From positions 36,473-100,472 of the forward strand of contig JBNGCX010000003.1 in NCBI GenBank assembly GCA_049974865.1: DNA of 64,000 bases, read 5' to 3'. Positions 59,648 to 64,000 of the stretch are shown piece after piece; the first letter of the stretch is position 1, and each line of letters begins with the position of its first letter. Source of the stretch: JAGSOU01 sp049974865 (GTDB taxonomy: Bacteria; Pseudomonadota; Alphaproteobacteria; Rhodobacterales; Rhodobacteraceae). The notes beneath the pieces are model-generated. The model ran no database searches and was not told the origin of the DNA. It was given only the letters and a program-made list of their open reading frames with translations. Made by a program: the position numbers and the translations under genes.

Positions 59648-61210
59648 ATGTCGTCGCTCATACCTTTGACCGTTTTCGCCCCGCTCGTCCTGTTGGCTGG
59701 CGCATCCGTTGCGCCCGCGCGCCCCGGCCGCCGCCCCGGCGCCCTGCCGTGGCTGTCCGAAGCGGCGGCGCTGGCCGCACTCGCGTTCGCGGCGGCGGGC
59801 CTGTTGCAGCTTCTGGCCAGCGGGCCAATGCAATTCGCCCTCTTCGACGGCCCTCTCGCGCTGGTGTTCCGCCTCGATCCCCTCGGCGCCACGATGACGC
59901 TTCTCGTCGCCTTCATCGGCTGGATCGTGATACGCCACTCCCGCACACATCTCGACGGCGAGGCCCGCGAGGGGACTTTCCACGGTCTCATGCTCGCGAC
60001 GCTGGCAGCGGTCCTTTCCCTCGTACAGGCCGGCAGCCTCACCGTCTTGGTGCTTGCCTTCGTCTGCGTCGGAATGGGCCTGCGCAGGCTCCTGCTGTTC
60101 TATGCCGAACGGGCCGCGGCACGTCGGGCGGCCGCCAAGTTCGCCCTTGTCTGGCATGCCGGCGACGCCGCGCTCATCCTCGCCGCGGCGCTCCTCTTCG
60201 CCGCCTTCGGCACGGGCGAACTCGTGGCCTTCGCAGACCCCGGCGAATCCCGGCTGCCGCTCGCCGCGAACCTGGCCGTGGCGCTTCTGGTGCTCGCCGC
60301 CGCGCTGAAGACGGCCGCCTTCCCGCTGCATGGCTGGCTCACCGAGGTGATGGAGGCGCCAACCCCGGTCTCTGCCCTTCTGCACGCAGGGATCATCAAC
60401 GCGGGCGGATTCCTGCTGATCCGGACCGCGGAGCTGGTTCAGGCCAGCCCCGGCGCCATGGCTGCGCTCGTGATGATCGGCGGGCTCACCGCGCTTTTCG
60501 GCGCGGTCGTGATGCTGACCCAGAGTGCGGTCAAGACGTCGCTCGCCTGGTCGACGGTGTCGCAGATGGGTTTCATGCTGCTGCAATGCGGGCTCGGGCT
60601 GTGGCCGCTCGCGCTGCTGCACATCGTCGCGCATGCGATGTACAAGGCGCATGCCTTTCTGTCCGCGGGGGGCGCGGTGGCGGCCGTGGCCAGTCTGCGC
60701 CGACCCGGCCCGATCGCGGTGCCGAGCCTCGGCGCGGTGATGAAGTCCTTCGGCCTCGCGCTGGCGCTTTACGGGGCCGTGTCCCTCGCCTTCACCCTGG
60801 TCGCGGGGCCCAAGTCGCCGCAGGCGCTGGCCCTTGGCGCGATGCTGATCTTCGGCGTTGCTTATCTGGTCGCGCAGGGGCTCGCCGATGCCGCGCCGGT
60901 CGAGTTGACCCGCCGCACGGGCCTTGCCGCACTCGGCGCCGCTCTGGCCTATTTCGCCTTCCAGCAGGTCGCCAGCGCACTCTGGGGCCAATCGCTCCCT
61001 TCCGCGCCGGTCGTGGGCACGCTCGAATGGGCCCTGATCGTGCTGGCCGTCTTTTCCTTCGGCGTCGTCGCCGTCGCGCAAACACTGTTCCCGCTCTGGG
61101 CCCACCACCCGTCCACGGCGGGGCTGCGGGTGCATATCGCGAACGGGCTCTATCTCAACGCGCTCCTCGATCGTGTGATCGGCGGGTTCCGCACCACGAA
61201 ATCCAACTGA
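59648..61210 (+). CDS. dabB: DabB, inorganic-carbon transporter membrane subunit
   Basis: A 520-residue membrane protein of the NuoL/MrpA proton-pumping family, with SVLA-type helices and the conserved TAAFPLHGWLTEVMEAPTPV, SALLHAGIINAGGFL and HAMYKAHAFLSAGG. In DAB complexes this subunit uses the cation gradient to drive the linked DabA. The immediately following dabA, and absence of other nuo or mrp genes, fix the assignment. Confidence 0.92.
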   Translation: MSSLIPLTVFAPLVLLAGASVAPARPGRRPGALPWLSEAAALAALAFAAAGLLQLLASGPMQFALFDGPLALVFRLDPLGATMTLLVAFIGWIVIRHSRTHLDGEAREGTFHGLMLATLAAVLSLVQAGSLTVLVLAFVCVGMGLRRLLLFYAERAAARRAAAKFALVWHAGDAALILAAALLFAAFGTGELVAFADPGESRLPLAANLAVALLVLAAALKTAAFPLHGWLTEVMEAPTPVSALLHAGIINAGGFLLIRTAELVQASPGAMAALVMIGGLTALFGAVVMLTQSAVKTSLAWSTVSQMGFMLLQCGLGLWPLALLHIVAHAMYKAHAFLSAGGAVAAVASLRRPGPIAVPSLGAVMKSFGLALALYGAVSLAFTLVAGPKSPQALALGAMLIFGVAYLVAQGLADAAPVELTRRTGLAALGAALAYFAFQQVASALWGQSLPSAPVVGTLEWALIVLAVFSFGVVAVAQTLFPLWAHHPSTAGLRVHIANGLYLNALLDRVIGGFRTTKSN

Positions 61211-61226
61211 AAAGAGGGGAAAACCG

Positions 61227-63605
61227 ATGTTCATGAAGCACACGCAAATCGCTCCGGCGCGGATTTCCGGAATCCTCCAAGCGGCCGAGGCCGCCGTTCG
61301 CGCCATCCCGCCCGCCTTCCCGCTCGAGGCGACCGTGGCGGCAAACCCCTTCATCGGACAGGCCGGAGAGGACCTGGCCACCGCCTCGGCCAGGCTGGCA
61401 CGCGTCGCGGGCGTGGCGCTGACCCGGCCGCGGGCGGAATACGCGGCAGAAATCACCTCGGGGCGCATCACCGACGACGACCTCGCCGCAGCCCTGATCG
61501 CGTGTCCCTCGCCGCTGAAGCCACGCGACCTCGCCCTTCTGAAAGCCAAGGCGGCGACCCAAGGGCCCGCGCCGCGCGCCCTTGCGACCGTCGCGGACCT
61601 GGCGGCGGAGGTCACGGGCATCGACTGGTCCTCGGTAATCGAGAGAACCGTCGGGCTTTGGGCCGCCGGCCATTTCGACCGCGGCCAGGCGCTCTGGTCG
61701 CCCGCACCCGGTCGCAACGCCTTCACGGCCTGGCAGTCCTGGGCGAGTCGCGACCTGACGCCCGAAATCGCCGGGCTTGCCGGGTTCTGTGCCCATGCGG
61801 CCGCCGCGCCCGACACGCCCGAGCGCGCCATTCTCCGCGCCGCCGACCGGCTGAGCCTCAGCGAGGCGGCCGCCGAGACGGCGTTCCACAGGCTGCTGAT
61901 GGATCTCGGCGGATGGGCGCAGCACGCGCGCTGGTTGCTCTGGCAGGCCGAACTCGAGGATGCGACCGACAGCACGCTCGCCGAGCTTCTGGCAATCCGG
62001 CTGGTGTGGGAAGAGGCCCTGCTGGCGCATGTTCCGCAGATCGCAGAGCGCTGGCGCGAGACGGTCGTCGCCCACGAGGCTCCCGTCGCGCCGACACCCG
62101 ATCAGGTCGTCGATGCCATCCTGCAAGACGCCGCCGAGCGCGCCCATCAACGTCAGCTTGCCGACACTCTCGGGGGGGCGACGGCGTCCGCTGCGCGCCC
62201 CGCGCTCCAGGCGGCCTTCTGTATCGATGTGCGCTCGGAGGTCTTCCGCCGCGCGCTCGAAAGCCAAAGCCCCGCCATCGAGACCTTCGGCTTTGCCGGG
62301 TTCTTCGGCCTGCCCGTGGCGCACAGGGCGCATGGTTCGGATGTGGTCGAAAGCCGCCTTCCGGCGCTGCTGAAACCGACCCTGACCTCGACAAACCATG
62401 GCGCGGCCGAGGTTGAACAGGGGGCCCGGATCGCAGCCCGGGCCGTTCGGGCATGGGGCCGGTTCCGGCAGGCGGCTGTCTCGTCCTTCGCCTTCGTAGA
62501 GGCCACCGGGCCCTTCTACGGCTGGAAGCTCGTCAAGGGCGCGCTCGGCCTGCCGGGGAAGACCGCGCCGGCGGCGCCGGCACCCCGCCTTGACCCCGAC
62601 CTGAGCCCGAAGGCCAAGGCCGAGACCGCTGCCGCGGTCCTGAAGGCGATGAGCTTGACGCGCGGACATGCCCCCATCGTCCTGCTCGTCGGACACGGCG
62701 CGCAGGTGGCCAACAACCCGCACGAAAGCGCCTATCACTGCGGCGCCTGCGGCGGCTACTCGGGCGAGGTATCCACCCGCCTGCTCGCGCGCCTGCTCAA
62801 CGATCCCGAGACGCGCTCCGGGCTGCCTGGTCACGGTGTCGAGATCCCGGAGGCCACGATCTTTCTCGCCGCCCTGCACGACACGACAACGGACAAGATC
62901 ACGGTCTTCGAGAACGACCCGGGCTGCGCGCCCGGGGCCGGCCTTGCTCAGTTGAAAGCCTGGTTGCAGCGGGCCGGAGCGCAGGCGCGAGCCGAACGCG
63001 CGCCGCGGCTTCCGCGCGCCAAGGCCGACTCCGTTGCGGCCCGGGCGGTCAACTGGGCCGAGGTCCGGCCCGAATGGGGGCTCGCAGGATGCGCCGCCTT
63101 CATCGCCGCGCCACGGGCCGTCACTTCGCGGGCCGATCTCGGCGGCCGAGCCTTCCTCCACAGCTACGACTGGAAATCGGATGCCGACTGCCGGACGCTG
63201 GAACTGATCCTGACCGCGCCGGTCATCGTTGCTAGCTGGATCAGCCTGCAATACTACGGCTCGACGGTCGCGCCCGAGGCCTTCGGCGGGGGCAACAAGC
63301 TCATCCACAATGTCGTGGGCGGCATCGGCGTGGTTCAGGGCAACGGTGGACGGTTGCGCCCCGGGCTGCCCTGGCAGGCGGTCCACGACGGCGAGCGCCT
63401 CGCCCACCAGCCGCTGAGGCTCTCGGTCCTGATCGAGGCACCCACGGAGGCGATTACCAAGGTCTTGGAGCAACACCCGAATGTCCGGGAGCTCTTTGAC
63501 AACGGCTGGCTGCATCTCTTCGCGTTGACGGAAGGCCGGGTCGCTGCGCGATACCGGCCGGGGCGCACGTGGTCCAACGCGCCAAGGGCGGAGTTCGCAG
63601 CGTGA
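61227..63605 (+). CDS. dabA: DabA, carbonic-anhydrase-like subunit
   Basis: A 792-residue DUF2309/UPF0753 protein. The zinc residues of DabA are present: Cys332 and Asp334 in FCIDVRSEVFRR, His490 in LVGHGAQ and Cys505 in YHCGACGG (15 residues after the His, as in the characterised protein). It hydrates CO2 unidirectionally to trap bicarbonate in the cytosol. It starts 16 bases after dabB. In this genome it would feed the form IA RuBisCO at 16.5-18.3 kb. Confidence 0.94.
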   Translation: MFMKHTQIAPARISGILQAAEAAVRAIPPAFPLEATVAANPFIGQAGEDLATASARLARVAGVALTRPRAEYAAEITSGRITDDDLAAALIACPSPLKPRDLALLKAKAATQGPAPRALATVADLAAEVTGIDWSSVIERTVGLWAAGHFDRGQALWSPAPGRNAFTAWQSWASRDLTPEIAGLAGFCAHAAAAPDTPERAILRAADRLSLSEAAAETAFHRLLMDLGGWAQHARWLLWQAELEDATDSTLAELLAIRLVWEEALLAHVPQIAERWRETVVAHEAPVAPTPDQVVDAILQDAAERAHQRQLADTLGGATASAARPALQAAFCIDVRSEVFRRALESQSPAIETFGFAGFFGLPVAHRAHGSDVVESRLPALLKPTLTSTNHGAAEVEQGARIAARAVRAWGRFRQAAVSSFAFVEATGPFYGWKLVKGALGLPGKTAPAAPAPRLDPDLSPKAKAETAAAVLKAMSLTRGHAPIVLLVGHGAQVANNPHESAYHCGACGGYSGEVSTRLLARLLNDPETRSGLPGHGVEIPEATIFLAALHDTTTDKITVFENDPGCAPGAGLAQLKAWLQRAGAQARAERAPRLPRAKADSVAARAVNWAEVRPEWGLAGCAAFIAAPRAVTSRADLGGRAFLHSYDWKSDADCRTLELILTAPVIVASWISLQYYGSTVAPEAFGGGNKLIHNVVGGIGVVQGNGGRLRPGLPWQAVHDGERLAHQPLRLSVLIEAPTEAITKVLEQHPNVRELFDNGWLHLFALTEGRVAARYRPGRTWSNAPRAEFAA

Positions 63606-63929
63606 TACTTCAAGAAGTCATCGCGCTTGGCAGGATGCGCGGCGAGGAGGCGGCGCCCGCGCCGCCTTCCGCTCGGTTAGGCGCCCTTGTATCGAGCGAA
63701 GCTTCGCCATTCAGAATTCGAGGCCCAGCCGCAGCGGTTTCCGGCAACTCTGTCGGCAGACGGCCACGTGAAGGCAGAGGATCACCCGCAGCAACAAAGT
63801 CCCCCATCGGGGAACGACCGACGCGGGGGGCCCAACTCGCCAAACGAATTGAGAGGTTCTGCATATGCAAAGCAAACATACCTCAGACTATACGCCTGAA
63901 GAAGCAAGCTGTTTCTGCATTGGGAAGAT
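63606..63929. other. Intergenic 324 bases with a stem-loop
   Basis: No gene seen between dabA and the tRNA. A perfect 8-base stem AGGCGGCG / CGCCGCCT with a CCCG loop lies at 63648-63667 and may end the dab transcript. No T run follows. Confidence 0.5.
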
Positions 63930-64000
63930 TGGTAGCGGAGGAGGGACTTGAACCCCCGACACGCGGATTATGATTCCGCTGCTCTAACCAACTGAGCTAC
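63930..64000 (-). tRNA. tRNA-Met(CAU), 5' end outside window
   Basis: The minus strand reads GTAGCTCAGTTGGTTAGAGC (D arm), an anticodon stem GCGGA/TCCGC with loop ATCATAA and anticodon CAU at 63972-63970, then the T arm with GTTCAAGTC and the 3' end TACCA with CCA encoded. The 5' acceptor strand lies beyond base 64000. It looks like elongator Met; an Ile(CAU) tRNA cannot be fully ruled out without the acceptor. Confidence 0.93.

Noticed and set aside
59648..61210. NADH-quinone oxidoreductase subunit L or Mrp antiporter subunit
   Set aside because: No other nuo or mrp genes are nearby, and the next gene has the DabA zinc residues, so the pair is dabBA.
59534..63515. Long open frames on the minus strand opposite dabB and dabA
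   Set aside because: Low-complexity Arg/Gly/Gln-rich translations without domains; shadows of dabBA.

Overview
The window is G+C-rich DNA from an alphaproteobacterium, almost certainly a Roseobacter-type member of the Rhodobacteraceae. The evidence is the gene order ffh - three GNAT genes - chorismate mutase - rpsP - rimM - trmD - rplS - rpmE, a MipZ division ATPase, the N-terminally extended TrmD, and the general protein style. Genes are dense and G/C-ending codons dominate. Antisense frames are therefore often open for hundreds of codons and were ignored.

Layout. 0-3.1 kb: a partial AtpI-like gene, an ArsR regulator, an EamA exporter overlapping a LysR gene, and a divergent azoreductase. 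3.3-9.3 kb: the translation/SRP core block, closed by a strong terminator. 9.5-12.6 kb: mipZ, acylphosphatase, a truncated Hint-like protein and an amidase. 13-19.4 kb: a green-type (form IA) RuBisCO operon cbbL-cbbS-cbbQ-cbbO-orf with divergent cbbR. 19.5-21.6 kb: an SDR gene, an IS3-family remnant and a TetR gene beheaded by it. 22-34.2 kb: a bacterial microcompartment (BMC) operon with shell proteins (one BMC-H, one BMC-P, two BMC-T), a small protein with an encapsulation-like helix, an acylating aldehyde dehydrogenase with a C-terminal encapsulation peptide, a class-III aminotransferase-fold enzyme, an APH-type kinase, an SDR, and a four-gene polyamine-type ABC importer. A divergent AraC regulator flanks it. 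34.4-36.9 kb: ExoD-like, C26 amidotransferase and amidoligase genes. 37-40.8 kb: a MoaD-like protein and a three-subunit molybdenum hydroxylase. 41.8-58.5 kb: a large catabolic island. 58.7-63.6 kb: LysR with divergent dabB-dabA (inorganic carbon accumulation). The end holds a tRNA-Met(CAU) cut by the window edge.

How the genes work together. The BMC operon matches the RMM / aminoacetone-utilization type known from mycobacteria: SDR and kinase interconvert and phosphorylate an amino alcohol, the aminotransferase-fold enzyme acts as a phospho-lyase giving an aldehyde, and the encapsulated dehydrogenase makes acyl-CoA. Here the operon begins with its own importer. It lies 3.6 kb from RuBisCO but is not a carboxysome. 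RuBisCO IA with CbbQ/CbbO plus DabAB (40 kb away) points to autotrophic or mixotrophic CO2 fixation without a carboxysome.

The 41.8-58.5 kb island pairs a ribose-type ABC importer and SDR on one side with a nine-gene opposite-strand operon on the other: a one-component regulator fusing a winged helix to a solute-binding-protein domain, a second SDR, an M24-fold enzyme lacking one metal aspartate, an acetoin-dehydrogenase-like E1, a split E2 (a two-lipoyl carrier with a degenerate catalytic domain, and a separate catalytic E2 without a lipoyl domain), an aldehyde dehydrogenase and E3. I read it as import, oxidation and thiolytic cleavage of an unknown polyol- or diol-like substrate. This island is the best candidate for an undescribed pathway. 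G+C-rich stem-loops follow the first, probably abundant, message in several operons (cbbL, cbbS, the binding-protein genes).
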